This document shows positions 46,144 to 55,879 of a DNA stretch of 64,000 nt, one piece after another; position 1 is the stretch's first letter; the number at the start of each line of letters is the position of its first letter. The DNA is from Bradyrhizobium sp. ORS 285 (lineage in GTDB: Bacteria; Pseudomonadota; Alphaproteobacteria; Rhizobiales; Xanthobacteraceae): contig NZ_LT859959.1 in the NCBI RefSeq assembly GCF_900176205.1, positions 2,170,001 to 2,234,000 on the forward strand. The letters run 5' to 3'. Position numbers and translations under genes: made by a program. The notes beneath the pieces are model-generated. The model had not been told where the DNA came from, did no database searches, and saw only the letters and a list, made by a program, of their open reading frames with translations.

Positions 46144-47567
46144 GGTCGTGTCCCCGGTGGTGGTGTAGCTCGGTAGAGCAAAGCCGCCCGGACGCGCGCT
46201 GTCACGTAGCGCCGTAGCGGGCGGGCGGCTTTGCGGTGGTCATCGGCAGTTCTCCGGTAGGATCGGGTTGCGACACGCCAACGCAACCGAGGACCCACCG
46301 ATGACCGACGACATGATGAACCTGCGAACACTCGTGGAGAAGACCCCTGATGCGGATTTGTTGCGCGAGATGATCGGCTTTGCCGCCCAGCGCCTGATGG
46401 AGCTGGAGGTCGAAAGCCAGACCGGAGCAGGCTACGGCGAGAAGACCCCCGAGCGTCTGGCCCAGCGCAACGGCTACCGCGACCGGACCTGGGAGACCCG
46501 GGCCGGTACGGTCGAACTGCGTATTCCCAAGCTGCGCAAGGGCTCCTATTTCCCGGGCTTCTTAGAGCCGCGCCGGATGGCCGAGAAGGCGCTCACCGCC
46601 GTGGTCCAGGAAGCCTATGTGCAAGGCGTTTCAACCCGCTCGGTGGATGACCTGGTGCAGGCCATGGGCATGACCGGCATCTCGAAGAGCCAAGTGAGCC
46701 GGCTGTGCGGTGAGATCGATGACAAGGTGAAGGCCTTCCTCGGCCGTCCGATCGAGGGCGACTGGCCGTATCTGTGGATCGACGCCACCTACGTGAAGGT
46801 GCGCCAGAACGGGCGCATCGTGTCGGTGGCGGTGATCGTCGCAGTCGGTGTCAACAGCGACGGCCGGCGCGAGGTTCTCGGCATGGACGTCGGCCCCTCC
46901 GAAGCCGAGACGTTCTGGACCGCGTTCTTGCGCAAGCTCGCCCGCCGCGGCCTGCGCGGCGTCAAGCTCGTCGTGTCCGACGCCCACGAGGGCATCAAGG
47001 CCACCGTCGCCAAGGTGCTCAACGCCAGCTGGCAGCGCTGCCGCGTCCACTTCATGCGCAACGCGCTGGCCCATGCCGGAAAGAGCGGGCGCCGCGTGGT
47101 CTCCGCTTTCATCGCCACCGCGTTCGCCCAGGACGATGCCGATGCCGCAAAAACGCAGTGGCGCAAGGTCGCCGATCAGCTCCGCCCCAAGCTGCCCAAG
47201 CTGGCCGGCTTCCTCGACGAGGCCGAGACCGACGTACTCGCCTACATGACGTTCCCGCCCCAGCACCGGACCAAGTTGCACTCCACCAATCCGATCGAGC
47301 GTCTCAACGGAGAGATCAAGCGGCGCACCGAGGTGGTCGGCATCTTCCCAAATGAGGATGCCATCGTCCGCCTCATCGGCGCGATCCTGCTCGAACAAAA
47401 CGACGAATGGGCCGTCCAGCGAGCCCGCTATGTGACACTGGAAACCATCGCACCGATGAGCGATGATCCTACCGTCAGCCTTCAGGCTATCGCCAGCTGA
47501 CCAGCCCGGCTCTCGCCGGCGAACGCGGTGACCCACCGCGAGCTACACCACGCCACGGGACACGATC
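46144..47567 (+). mobile_element. Complete IS256-family insertion sequence with 8-bp target duplication
   Basis: The 1424-bp element has imperfect terminal inverted repeats (GGTCGTGTCCCCGGTGGTGG at the left, GATCGTGTCCCGTGGCGTGG read inward from the right, both continuing to GTGTAGCTCG). The target CGTCTGTT is duplicated at 46136-46143 and 47568-47575, as expected for IS256. A strong AAAGCCGCCC / GGGCGGCTTT stem inside the left end (about 46180-46236) precedes the transposase and may block read-in. Confidence 0.93.
46301..47500 (+). CDS. IS256-family transposase
   Basis: This 399-aa mutator-type transposase appears intact. Catalytic residues fit the family: Asp in [11 protein letters not shown], Asp in [12 protein letters not shown], and Glu in [15 protein letters not shown]. 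The [11 protein letters not shown] block between the second and third is typical. ATG 46301 (MTDDMMNLR) is used, since upstream codons lie in the inverted-repeat region. An intact frame and intact ends suggest the element could still move. Confidence 0.96.
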   Translation: MTDDMMNLRTLVEKTPDADLLREMIGFAAQRLMELEVESQTGAGYGEKTPERLAQRNGYRDRTWETRAGTVELRIPKLRKGSYFPGFLEPRRMAEKALTAVVQEAYVQGVSTRSVDDLVQAMGMTGISKSQVSRLCGEIDDKVKAFLGRPIEGDWPYLWIDATYVKVRQNGRIVSVAVIVAVGVNSDGRREVLGMDVGPSEAETFWTAFLRKLARRGLRGVKLVVSDAHEGIKATVAKVLNASWQRCRVHFMRNALAHAGKSGRRVVSAFIATAFAQDDADAAKTQWRKVADQLRPKLPKLAGFLDEAETDVLAYMTFPPQHRTKLHSTNPIERLNGEIKRRTEVVGIFPNEDAIVRLIGAILLEQNDEWAVQRARYVTLETIAPMSDDPTVSLQAIAS

Positions 47568-47575
47568 CGTCTGTT

Positions 47576-48248
47576 TGTGATCTTTGCGCGGGAAGCACAT
47601 GAGGCTGTCATCTTTCGTCGGGGGCCGTCGGCCTGGTTTCATGTCATCCGCTGGAACACGAAGACCGACCAGTTCTATCCGGGCGCATGGCTGAAAGGGC
47701 GCATCTATCCGGAAAAATGCGATCTGTCGCCTGACGGTGAACTGCTTCTGTCGTTCATCCACCAGGGACGCAATCTGCGAACCGGTTACACGGATGCGTG
47801 GAGCGCGATTAGCCGGACGCCCTGGCTTCATGCGCTTGGGCTGTGGCCCCAGGGCACGACATACGGCGGAGGCGGCCGCTTCACCGACAATCGAAGTGCC
47901 GTGCTCAGATTTTACCCGGTCGCCGCACATCCAGATCATCTGGGTGCTGGGCTCGACATTAGCTTCATCGCCTCTGACACGAGCTTCGCCAGGGAGAACG
48001 ATCTCGCTCCCTTACATTGCTCGACGAGCGAAATTGCCGGAGTCGAGTGGACCGGCCGAGATCAACGGGGAAGATTGATCTATACGGCTCATGGCAAGCT
48101 CATATGCGCGGCGACAAAGACGCGGGACGAGATCTGCCTCGCCGACTTCAACAACCTCGTTCCGGACCCGCAACCCCCTCCGTTCTCCGCCACCGTGCCG
48201 CTTAGTGCGAACCAGCACCCGCGACGCGCCGGGTCTCGACAAAGATAG
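47576..48248 (+). pseudogene. Main part of the gene split by the IS256-family element
   Basis: The frame continues VIFAREAHEAVIFRRGPSAWFHVIRW and runs to 48248, ending in a basic tail. Blocks GAWLKGRIYPEKCDLSPDGELLLSF and YTDAWSAISRTPWLHALGLWPQG resemble a widespread uncharacterised bacterial protein that I cannot name. The intact product would be about 235 aa. Only 12 N-terminal codons are lost, and GTG 47577 offers a possible restart, though it has no convincing ribosome-binding site. Confidence 0.75.
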
Positions 48249-48389
48249 CCGTCTTCTGCGCGTTCGAGGAGCTCTGTGCACTGTCACTGAATCCCCGGGG
48301 TGCCGGTGCGGTCGAGCAGATAGCTCCTGACGCGACCAAGCCAATCTGCCGGCGCGGCCGTTGGTGCCACGAACTCAGACAATGCGTAT

Positions 48390-48423
48390 GGATTCCGGGC
48401 TCGCCCTGCGGGTGCCCCGGAAT
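48390..48423. repeat. Palindromic dispersed repeat
   Basis: GATTCCGGGCTCGC / GGTGCCCCGGAATG hairpin, with internal CCTGCGGG. Same general class as other intergenic palindromes of this chromosome. The rest of 48249-48579 shows no gene. Confidence 0.6.
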
Positions 48424-48579
48424 GACGAGCGGGGAGAGTGTGTGGTGTCCTCGCGGGCGGTTGTGGCCGTTGGAGACGCACACCATCCCTTTCATCATGT
48501 CCGATCCTGCGCGGCATCGCCGTCCTTTGAACGGACCAGCGGTCCAGCGGTCGGAAACAAGTCCGGATGCATCAGAATT

Positions 48580-48609
48580 AAAAAGCCGCCGGTGTGGTGC
48601 CGGCGGCTT
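48580..48609 (-). terminator. Terminator of the oxc-frc transcript
   Basis: AGCCGCCGG / CCGGCGGCT stem with a short loop, followed on the minus strand by TTTTTAATT. It is about 70 nt beyond the frc stop. Confidence 0.92.
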
Positions 48610-48678
48610 GATGGTGATGGGGGACAGGTACAGCGGCGATTGCGCCGCGCCCGTCTTCTCTGGCGCTAAATGCCCGCC

Positions 48679-49956
48679 TTACTCCGCCGCTTCCTTCCGC
48701 GGCGGATCGAGCGCGCCGGAGTCGTGGATTTCGGCGACCTGGTGGTCGCTGAACCCCAGCACCTGGCGGAGGATCTCGTCGGTGTGCTCGCCGAGCAGGG
48801 GAGAGCGGGTGACGTCGGCCGGGCTGTCCGACAGCTTGATCGGGTTGCCGACCGAGAGATACTTGCCGCGGGTCGGGTGGTCGACCTCGACCAGGGTGCC
48901 GGTCTTGCGCAGCGACTCGTCCTCGGCGATCTCCTTCATCGAGAGAATGGGACCGCAGGGGATGTCGAACTCGTTCAGGATGTCCATGGCCTCGAACTTG
49001 GTCTTGGTCATGGTCCACTGCTCGATGCGGCCGAAGATCTCGTTCAGGCGCGGCAGGCGGGCGGCGGGCTTGGCGTAGTTCGGATCGGTCTTCCAGGTCG
49101 GCTCGCCGATCACGTCGCAGATCTTCTCCCAGACCGGAGCCTGGGTGATGAAGTAGATGTAGGCGTTCGGGTCGGTTTCCCAGCCCTTGCACTTCAGGAT
49201 GCGGCCGGGCTGGCCACCGCCGGAATCGTTGCCGGCGCGCGGCACGGCGTCGCCGAACGGCACGCCCTCGCCGAACTGGCTGTATTCCTTGAGCGGACCG
49301 TGATCGAGGCGCTGCTGGTCGCGCAGCTTGACGCGGCAGAGGTTGAGCACGCCGTCCTGCATCGCGGCCGTGACGCGCTGGCCCTTGCCGGTGTGGGTGC
49401 GCTGATAGAGCGCGGTGACGATGCCGAGCGCCAGATGCAGGCCGGTGCCGGAATCGCCGATCTGCGCGCCGGTGACCAGCGGCAGGCCGTCACGGAAGCC
49501 GGTGGTCGAGGCGGCGCCGCCGGTGCACTGCGCGACGTTCTCGTAGACCTTGCAGTCCTCGTAGGGGCCGGGGCCAAAGCCCTTGATCGAGGCGACGATC
49601 ATCTTCGGGTTGATCGCCTGGATCTTCTCCCAGGGGAAGCCCATGCGATCGAGCACGCCGGGGCCGAAATTCTCGACCAGCACGTCGCACTTCTTGATCA
49701 GCTCGGTGAGAACCTCTTTGCCCTTCGGGTTCTTGGTGTCGAGCGTGATCGACCGCTTGTTGTGGTTCAGCATCGTGAAATAGAGGCTGTCCACGTTCGG
49801 AATGTCCTGCAGCTGGCCGCGGGTGATGTCACCCACGCCCGGACGCTCGACCTTGATCACGTCGGCGCCGAACCAGGCCAGCAGCTGCGTGCAGGTCGGT
49901 CCGGATTGGACGTGGGTGAAGTCGAGAATGCGAACGCCCTCGAGCGCCTTGGTCAT
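48679..49956 (-). CDS. frc: Formyl-CoA:oxalate CoA-transferase
   Basis: This 425-aa class III CoA-transferase moves CoA from formyl-CoA to oxalate, giving oxalyl-CoA and formate. The catalytic aspartate is Asp168 in [10 protein letters not shown]. The N-terminus ([37 protein letters not shown]) and the glycine loop region [20 protein letters not shown] agree with Frc rather than carnitine CoA-transferases. It lies 60 bp downstream of oxc, and the two form a cycle. Length equals known Frc enzymes. Confidence 0.95.
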   Translation of the reverse strand: MTKALEGVRILDFTHVQSGPTCTQLLAWFGADVIKVERPGVGDITRGQLQDIPNVDSLYFTMLNHNKRSITLDTKNPKGKEVLTELIKKCDVLVENFGPGVLDRMGFPWEKIQAINPKMIVASIKGFGPGPYEDCKVYENVAQCTGGAASTTGFRDGLPLVTGAQIGDSGTGLHLALGIVTALYQRTHTGKGQRVTAAMQDGVLNLCRVKLRDQQRLDHGPLKEYSQFGEGVPFGDAVPRAGNDSGGGQPGRILKCKGWETDPNAYIYFITQAPVWEKICDVIGEPTWKTDPNYAKPAARLPRLNEIFGRIEQWTMTKTKFEAMDILNEFDIPCGPILSMKEIAEDESLRKTGTLVEVDHPTRGKYLSVGNPIKLSDSPADVTRSPLLGEHTDEILRQVLGFSDHQVAEIHDSGALDPPRKEAAE

Positions 49957-50016
49957 GTTGTTCCTCTCCGTATCGAATGGTCATCCCGCATCGGCGGGCA
50001 GGTGATGTGGGTGGCC

Positions 50017-51747
50017 TTACTTCTTCTTGGTCAGCACGCTCTGCGGATTGAGGTTGCCGATACGGCCGCTCTCCGAACCCGCGGCGGGATCGATCACGGC
50101 GTTGATCAAGGTCGGCTTGCCGGAATCCATCGCTTCGTTCACGGCGCGCTTCAGCTCGTCGGGGCTCGTCGCGTTGACGCCGACGCCGCCGAAGGCTTCC
50201 ATCATCTTGTCGTAGCGCGCGCCCTTGACGAACACGGTGGTCGCCGGATCTGACCCTGCCGAATTCTGGTCGGTGCCGCGATAGATGCCGTCATTGTTGA
50301 AGATGACGACGCAGACCGGCAGATTGTAGCGGCAGATGGTCTCGACCTCCATGCCGGAGAAGCCGAAGGCTGAGTCGCCCTCGATCGCCAGCACCGGCTT
50401 ACCGGTCTCGACGGCGGCGGCGATCGCCGAGCCCATGCCGATGCCCATCACGCCCCAGGTGCCGACGTCCAAGCGCTTGCGCGGCTGGTACATGTCGATC
50501 ACGCCGCGGGCGAGGTCGAGCGTGTTGGCGCCCTCGTTGACCAGGATCGCGTCGGGACGCTCCTTGATGATGGTGCGGAGCACGCCGAGCGCGCCGTGAT
50601 AGTCCATCGGCGAGTTGTTGTTCATCAGCCGCGGCGCCATCTTGGCGACGTTGTCCTCGCGCTTCTTCTGCACCGCGCTCAGCCACTCGGCCGGCGCCTT
50701 GGTCCAGCTGCTGCCCATCGCCTCGGAGAAGGCCGTGACGACCGATCCGATGTCGCCGACCACGGGGGCCGCGATCTCGACGTTGGAGTCCATCTCCTTC
50801 GGCTCGATGTCGACCTGGATGAACTTCTTCGGTTGATCGCCCCAGCTCTTGCCCTTGCCGTGCGACAACAGCCAGTTGAGGCGCGCGCCGATCAGCATGA
50901 CGACGTCGGAATCCTTCAGCACCGTCGAGCGCGCCGCACCTGCGCATTGCGGATGCAGATCGGGCAGCAGGCCCTTGGCCATGCTCATCGGCAGGAACGG
51001 CACGCCGCTCTTCTCGACGAAATTCTTGATCGCCTCGTCAGCCTGCGCATAAGCCGCGCCCTTGCCGAGGATGATCAGCGGACGCTTGGCGCTCTTGAGC
51101 ACATCGAGCGCGCGCTTGACCGAGTCGGGGGAGGGGATCTGCGCCGGAGCCGGATCGATCACCTTCACCAGCGAGGCCGTGCCGGCCTGCGCGTTCATCA
51201 CCTGGCCGAACAGTTTGGCCGGCAGATCGAGATAGACGCCGCCGGGACGGCCCGAGACCGCGGCGCGGATCGCGCGGGCGAAGCCGATGCCGATGTCCTG
51301 GGCGTGCAGCACGCGGAACGCCGCCTTGCACAGCGGCTTGGCGATCGCGAGCTGATCCATCTCCTCATAGTCACCCTGCTGCAGGTCGACGATCTCGCGC
51401 TCGGACGAGCCGGAGACCAGGATCATCGGGAAGCAGTTGGTCGTCGCGTGCGCCAGCGCCGTGAGGCCGTTGAGGAAGCCCGGCGCCGACACGGTGAGGC
51501 AGACGCCCGGCTTCTTGGTGAGGAAGCCGGCGATCGCGGCGGCGTAGCCGGCGTTCTGCTCGTGGCGGAAGGAGAGCACGCGGATGCCTTCAGCCTGCGC
51601 CATGCGGCCGAGGTCGGTGATCGGAATCCCCGGAACGTTGTAGATCGTGTCGATCCCGTTCAGCTTCATCGCGTCGATGACGAGATGGAAGCCGTCCGTC
51701 AGTTCCTCGTGGGTCTCCGCCTCGGTCTTCATGGCTGTCTGCGGCAT
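50017..51747 (-). CDS. oxc: Oxalyl-CoA decarboxylase
   Basis: This 576-aa thiamine-diphosphate enzyme converts oxalyl-CoA to formyl-CoA and CO2. It has the ThDP glutamate in [12 protein letters not shown], the cofactor-binding block [32 protein letters not shown] and a C-terminal tail [12 protein letters not shown] typical of Oxc, where it covers the CoA site. It is the second gene of gntR-oxc-frc on the minus strand, 56 bp after the regulator. It is distinguished from the glyoxylate carboligase at 58338 by its glutamate-containing active site. Confidence 0.95.
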   Translation of the reverse strand: MPQTAMKTEAETHEELTDGFHLVIDAMKLNGIDTIYNVPGIPITDLGRMAQAEGIRVLSFRHEQNAGYAAAIAGFLTKKPGVCLTVSAPGFLNGLTALAHATTNCFPMILVSGSSEREIVDLQQGDYEEMDQLAIAKPLCKAAFRVLHAQDIGIGFARAIRAAVSGRPGGVYLDLPAKLFGQVMNAQAGTASLVKVIDPAPAQIPSPDSVKRALDVLKSAKRPLIILGKGAAYAQADEAIKNFVEKSGVPFLPMSMAKGLLPDLHPQCAGAARSTVLKDSDVVMLIGARLNWLLSHGKGKSWGDQPKKFIQVDIEPKEMDSNVEIAAPVVGDIGSVVTAFSEAMGSSWTKAPAEWLSAVQKKREDNVAKMAPRLMNNNSPMDYHGALGVLRTIIKERPDAILVNEGANTLDLARGVIDMYQPRKRLDVGTWGVMGIGMGSAIAAAVETGKPVLAIEGDSAFGFSGMEVETICRYNLPVCVVIFNNDGIYRGTDQNSAGSDPATTVFVKGARYDKMMEAFGGVGVNATSPDELKRAVNEAMDSGKPTLINAVIDPAAGSESGRIGNLNPQSVLTKKK

Positions 51748-51803
51748 GCGCCTCTCTCCCTGGTCGTGTATGAAGGCGCATTCCGCGTCTTCTGTTTGAA
51801 CGG

Positions 51804-52535
51804 TTAGCTGAATAGTTCCTGGCCGTGCGTCTCGACGTAAGTCGCGAGACCCAGCGTGTGATCACGGGCGCGCTTTTCGGCGAGCTCGGTGTTGCGTTCC
51901 TCCAGCGCCTCGATAATCGCGAGGTGCTCGGGCAGGGACGCCGCGATACGATCGGTGCGGCCGATCGTGAGCTGGCGATAGCCGCGCACATGGAGCAGAA
52001 TGTCGTTGGTCATGTCGACCAGCACCGGCGACTCCGACAGCGAGATCAGCGCCTGATGAAACGCGATGTTCGCCTTGGAATATTCCTCGATGTGCTCCTG
52101 CGGCGGCCGGTCCTTGCCGAAATCCTTGAAGTAGTCGCGCAGCGCCGTGATGTCCTTCTTGCGCGCGATCGTGGTGATGAGGCGCGCGGCCATGCTCTCC
52201 AGCGCCGCCCAGGCGCGGATCATGTCGACGATCTCGCTCTTCGTCCGGCGCACCACGACGATGCCACGGCGCGGCACGGTCTTCACGAAGCCGTCCTGCT
52301 CGAGCATCGCGATCGCTTCGCGGATCGGCGTGCGGCTGACACCGAGGCGTTCGGAAAGCGCGCGCTCGTCGAGCATCACGGGCTCGGGCGAGGCGTAGAT
52401 GTCCATCTTCAGAATGGCTTCTTTCAAGGCCTCATAGGCCTTATTCTTGAAGCTCGTCTCCGGGGCGATGCGAGCGATCGCGATGTCGGCCTCGGCCATG
52501 ATGGGCAATGCCTTGTTCGTTTTCTCTGTAGACAA
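51804..52535 (-). CDS. GntR-family (FCD/FadR-type) regulator, probable oxalate regulator
   Basis: This 243-aa repressor has a winged-helix domain (about 35-95: [41 protein letters not shown]) and an all-helical FCD ligand domain (about 105-225). It heads the transcript that includes oxc and frc and is divergent from the acyl-CoA ligase-like gene. Operators E and F lie in the 190-bp divergent region. The same operator occurs at four other oxalate-region promoters, so this protein is the best candidate to bind them. The ligand (oxalate, oxalyl-CoA, formyl-CoA) is unknown. Confidence 0.88.
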   Translation of the reverse strand: MSTEKTNKALPIMAEADIAIARIAPETSFKNKAYEALKEAILKMDIYASPEPVMLDERALSERLGVSRTPIREAIAMLEQDGFVKTVPRRGIVVVRRTKSEIVDMIRAWAALESMAARLITTIARKKDITALRDYFKDFGKDRPPQEHIEEYSKANIAFHQALISLSESPVLVDMTNDILLHVRGYRQLTIGRTDRIAASLPEHLAIIEALEERNTELAEKRARDHTLGLATYVETHGQELFS

Positions 52536-52593
52536 GACCGATCTCCTCTCCTTGGGAGATCACTGTGTACAGCATTTTGCGTCCAATATTTTT

Positions 52594-52610
52594 GGCATGC
52601 CAGATGCCAG
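52594..52610 (-). promoter_or_regulatory. Operator E (gntR-oxc-frc promoter)
   Basis: TGGCAT-GCCAG-ATGCCA. On the minus strand TTGACA (52614-52619) stands 3 nt upstream as -35. A 10-bp nested palindrome TGGCATGCCA occupies the left part. Confidence 0.78.
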
Positions 52611-52657
52611 ACTGTCAAGGCGAGCGATTTTTCCGCGTTTCCACATCTTCGATGCGC

Positions 52658-52691
52658 TTGACAAAGTTTGCTTCTGGCATACCAAATGCCA
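52658..52691 (+). promoter_or_regulatory. Operator F and promoter of the acyl-CoA ligase-like gene
   Basis: TTGACA (52658-52663) is followed by operator TGGCAT-ACCAA-ATGCCA at 52675-52691, which covers the expected -10. It is 34 nt before the ATG. The offset differs from the other five promoters, where the operator sits just after the -35. Confidence 0.75.
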
Positions 52692-52725
52692 TAAACCACG
52701 AGCAATCCCCCAGGAGGAAGCCCCG

Positions 52726-54867
52726 ATGTCTGACGCCATCCCGAACGCCAAGGCCACGATCCGAGACGTGCTCGATCGTGTGAAGGCGGACAAACGCACC
52801 GCCCTGACCGCGCCCGAAGGCAAGATCGTCTGCGACGCCTACGGGATTCCGGTGCCGAAAGAGGGATTGGCGAAGTCGGCGGCCGAGGCGGCGAAGCTCG
52901 CCGGCGACATGGGTTTTCCCGTTGTCATGAAGATCGTCTCGCCGGACATTCTGCACAAGACGGAAGCGGGCGGCGTCATCGTCGGCGTGAAGACTGCTGA
53001 CGACGCGCAGAAGGCGTACGAGACGATTCTCGCGAATGCGAAGAAGTACAAGGCCGACGCCAAGATCGAGGGCATCCAGGTGCAGCAGATGCTGACCGGC
53101 GGTACCGAGGTGATCGTCGGCTCCATCACCGACGGCTCGTTCGGCAAGCTGGTGGCCTTCGGCCTCGGCGGCGTTCTGGTCGAGGTGCTGAAGGACGTGA
53201 CCTTCCGTCTCGCCCCCGCCACCAAGGAAGATGCCCTGTCGATGCTGGACGGCATCCAGGCCCATGAAATGTTGAAGGGCGTGCGCGGCGGCGATGCCGT
53301 CAGCCGCGAGGCGCTGTCGGACGTCATCGTCAAGGTCTCGAAGCTGGTCAGCGATTTCCCTGAAATCGTCGAGCTCGACCTGAACCCGGTGTTCGCCACC
53401 AAGAACGGCGCGATCGCAGCGGACGTCCGCATCGTCGTCGATTTCGACTACAAGCCCCGTCCGGCGCCGCGCTCGAACGAGGAAATCGTCACCGCGATGA
53501 ACCGCATCATGAAGCCCCAGGCGGTCGCCGTGATCGGCGCCTCCGCCGAGGACGGCAAGATCGGCAACTCCGTGATGAAGAACCTGATCAATGGCGGCTA
53601 CAAGGGCCAGATCTACCCGATCCACCCCAAGGCCTCCGAGATCCTCGGCTACAAGGCCTATAAGAGCGTCAAGGATGTCCCCGGCGTGATCGACACCGCG
53701 GTGTTCGCGATCCCCGCCAAGTTCGTCGCCGGCGCGCTGACCGAATGCGGCGAGAAGCAGATCCCCGGCGCGGTGCTGATCCCCTCGGGCTTCGCCGAAG
53801 CCAACGAGCCGGAGCTGCAGGCCGAGATCGTCGAGATCGGCAAGAAGTACAATGTCCGCCTGATGGGGCCGAACATCTACGGCTTCTACTACACGCCGGC
53901 CAATCTCTGCGCGACCTTCTGCACCGCCTATGACGTCAAGGGCCACGCGGCGCTGTCGTCGCAGTCGGGCGGCATCGGCATGGCGATCATCGGCTTCTCG
54001 CGCTCGGCCAAGATGGGCGTGTCGGCGATCGTCGGCCTCGGCAACAAGTCCGACATCGACGAGGACGATCTGCTCGCCTTCTTCGAGCAGGACCCCAACA
54101 CCAACCTGATCGCGCAGCACTGCGAAGACCTCAAGGACGGCCGCGCCTTCGCCGAAGCCGCCAAGCGCGTCTCCAAGAAGAAGCCGGTCATCGTGCTCAA
54201 GGCTGGCCGCACCTCGGCCGGCGCGAAGGCCGCCTCGTCGCACACCGGTGCGCTCGCCGGCAACGACAAGATCTATGAGGACGTGCTGAAGCAGTCGGGC
54301 GTCATCCGCGCCCGCTCGCTGCGCCAGCTGCTCGAATTCGCCCGCGGCGTGCCGGTGCTGCCGACGCCGAAGGGCGAGAACGTCCTCATCATCACCGGCG
54401 CCGGCGGTTCGGGCGTGCTGTTGTCCGACGCCGTCGTCGACAACGGCCTGTCGCTGATGACGATGCCGCCGGATCTCGATGCCGCCTTCCGCAAGTTCAT
54501 CCCGCCGTTCGGTGCCGCCGGCAACCCGGTCGACATCACCGGTGGCGAGCCGCCGATCACCTATGTGAACACGGTCAAGCTCGGCCTGTCGGACGAGCGC
54601 ATCCACGCGCTGATCCTCGGCTACTGGCACACGATCGTCACCCCGCCGATGGTGTTCGCGCGCAACATGGTCGAGGTGAAGAAGGAGATGGAGGCCAAGG
54701 GTTTTGTGAAGCCCATGGTCGCCTCGCTCGCCGGCGACGTCGAGGTCGAGGAAGCCGCCGAATATCTCTACCAGAACGGCATCCCGGCCTACGCCTATTC
54801 GACCGAGCTGCCGGTCGAGGTGCTCGGCGCGAAGTACAAGTGGGCGCGCGGCGCGGGCCTGCTCTGA
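52726..54867 (+). CDS. ADP-forming acyl-CoA ligase-like protein (acetate-CoA ligase family)
   Basis: This 713-aa protein has an ATP-grasp domain first (about 10-225: PVVMKIVSPDILHKTEAGGVIVGV, MLTGGTEVIVGSITDGSFG), then a CoA-binding domain (about 250-345: PQAVAVIGASAEDGKIGN), then a succinyl-CoA-ligase-like domain. His506 in SSHTGALAG is the expected phosphohistidine. It is in the family of NDP-forming acyl-CoA synthetases. AGGAGGAAG stands before ATG 52726. Operator F overlaps its promoter, opposite gntR-oxc-frc. A role as an oxalate (or formate) CoA ligase that primes the Frc/Oxc cycle is inferred from context. Confidence 0.88.
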   Translation: MSDAIPNAKATIRDVLDRVKADKRTALTAPEGKIVCDAYGIPVPKEGLAKSAAEAAKLAGDMGFPVVMKIVSPDILHKTEAGGVIVGVKTADDAQKAYETILANAKKYKADAKIEGIQVQQMLTGGTEVIVGSITDGSFGKLVAFGLGGVLVEVLKDVTFRLAPATKEDALSMLDGIQAHEMLKGVRGGDAVSREALSDVIVKVSKLVSDFPEIVELDLNPVFATKNGAIAADVRIVVDFDYKPRPAPRSNEEIVTAMNRIMKPQAVAVIGASAEDGKIGNSVMKNLINGGYKGQIYPIHPKASEILGYKAYKSVKDVPGVIDTAVFAIPAKFVAGALTECGEKQIPGAVLIPSGFAEANEPELQAEIVEIGKKYNVRLMGPNIYGFYYTPANLCATFCTAYDVKGHAALSSQSGGIGMAIIGFSRSAKMGVSAIVGLGNKSDIDEDDLLAFFEQDPNTNLIAQHCEDLKDGRAFAEAAKRVSKKKPVIVLKAGRTSAGAKAASSHTGALAGNDKIYEDVLKQSGVIRARSLRQLLEFARGVPVLPTPKGENVLIITGAGGSGVLLSDAVVDNGLSLMTMPPDLDAAFRKFIPPFGAAGNPVDITGGEPPITYVNTVKLGLSDERIHALILGYWHTIVTPPMVFARNMVEVKKEMEAKGFVKPMVASLAGDVEVEEAAEYLYQNGIPAYAYSTELPVEVLGAKYKWARGAGLL

Positions 54868-54884
54868 TTTGAACTGACGCGAAT

Positions 54885-54911
54885 GCCGCTCCGGCCCTGG
54901 CCGGAGCGGCT
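54885..54911 (+). terminator. Terminator of the acyl-CoA ligase-like gene
   Basis: GCCGCTCCGGCC / GGCCGGAGCGGC stem, 3-nt loop, followed by TCTTTCTT. It is about 20 nt after the stop codon. Confidence 0.92.
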
Positions 54912-54994
54912 CTTTCTTATGTAGCGTGACGAAGCAAGATCCGTCCGTCCTGCAACGACGCCGTCCCGGAGAGGGCGGCGCAGAGAGGCGCCAC

Positions 54995-55840
54995 GTGATC
55001 CGTCGCAAGACGATCGAGCCACGCGCAGATGCCGCGGCCGAGCCCCGCGACGGCGGCGTCCAATCCGTCGGCCGCGCTTTGCAGATCCTGGAAATTCTCG
55101 CCGAGGACGACGAAGGCTATCGCCTCAGCGATCTCGCGGTCCGTGCCGGGCTCTCCACCTCCACCGTCCACCGCCTGCTGACGACCCTGGAGAAGCGCCG
55201 CTTCGTCCAGTTCGACCGCATGGAATCCAAATGGCACGTCGGCGCGCAGAGCTTTGCCGTCGGCGCCACCTTCACCCGCCGGCGCAACTTCGTCGCGCTC
55301 GCCATCCCCTATCTGCGACGGCTGCGTGATCAGTCGCGCGAGACCGCCAACCTCGCCGTCGTCGACGATGAATCCTTGATGGTGCTGCTGCGGCTGGACA
55401 GCCGCGAGATCATGCGCTCGCTGACCAAGGTCGGCGGCCGCCTCGCGATGGTCGCCTCCGGCATGGGCAAGGCGGTGCTCGCGACCTATTCCGACGACGA
55501 CGTCAACGGCATCATCCACCGCCAGGGCATGCCGCGCCTGACCGAGAAGTCCATCATCCGCGCCAGCGACCTGTTTCGCGAATTGGAGACCATCCGACGC
55601 CAGGGCTACGCCGTCGACGACGAGGAGGCGAGGCTCGGCCTGCGCTGCATCGCCGCCGTCGTCCACGATTCCTGCCGCGAGCCCCTGGCAGCGATCTCGA
55701 TCTCGGGCCTCGCGAGCCGGCTGACGGAGGATCGGGTGCCGGTGGTCGGCGGAATGGTGCGGGATATCGCTGCGGAACTGACGGCGGCGCTGGGGGGCGC
55801 GGTGTCAGTGGACACACCTGCCAGATGTCAGCCCGATTGA
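54995..55840 (+). CDS. IclR-family regulator
   Basis: This 281-aa protein has an N-terminal winged helix (SVGRALQILEILAEDDEGYRLSDLAVRAGLSTSTVHRLLTTLEK) and an IclR effector domain with typical KVGGRLAMVASGMGKAVLA and AISISGLASRL blocks. It could control the adenine deaminase and gcl-hyi genes downstream, like AllR/GclR-type regulators of glyoxylate use, but no operator is proven. GTG 54995 has AGAGAGG 6 nt upstream. The frame extends to GTG 54926, which has no ribosome-binding site. Confidence 0.87.
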   Translation: MIRRKTIEPRADAAAEPRDGGVQSVGRALQILEILAEDDEGYRLSDLAVRAGLSTSTVHRLLTTLEKRRFVQFDRMESKWHVGAQSFAVGATFTRRRNFVALAIPYLRRLRDQSRETANLAVVDDESLMVLLRLDSREIMRSLTKVGGRLAMVASGMGKAVLATYSDDDVNGIIHRQGMPRLTEKSIIRASDLFRELETIRRQGYAVDDEEARLGLRCIAAVVHDSCREPLAAISISGLASRLTEDRVPVVGGMVRDIAAELTAALGGAVSVDTPARCQPD

Positions 55841-55879
55841 CTGCCGCCATAGGAGAACGGACAATCTAAGTGTCACCGG

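Noticed and set aside
46159..46178. tRNA-like string GTGTAGCTCGGTAGAGCA
   Set aside because: It is the inner part of the IS256-family left terminal repeat. The right end of the element carries the matching GTGTAGCTCG, and no cloverleaf can be completed.
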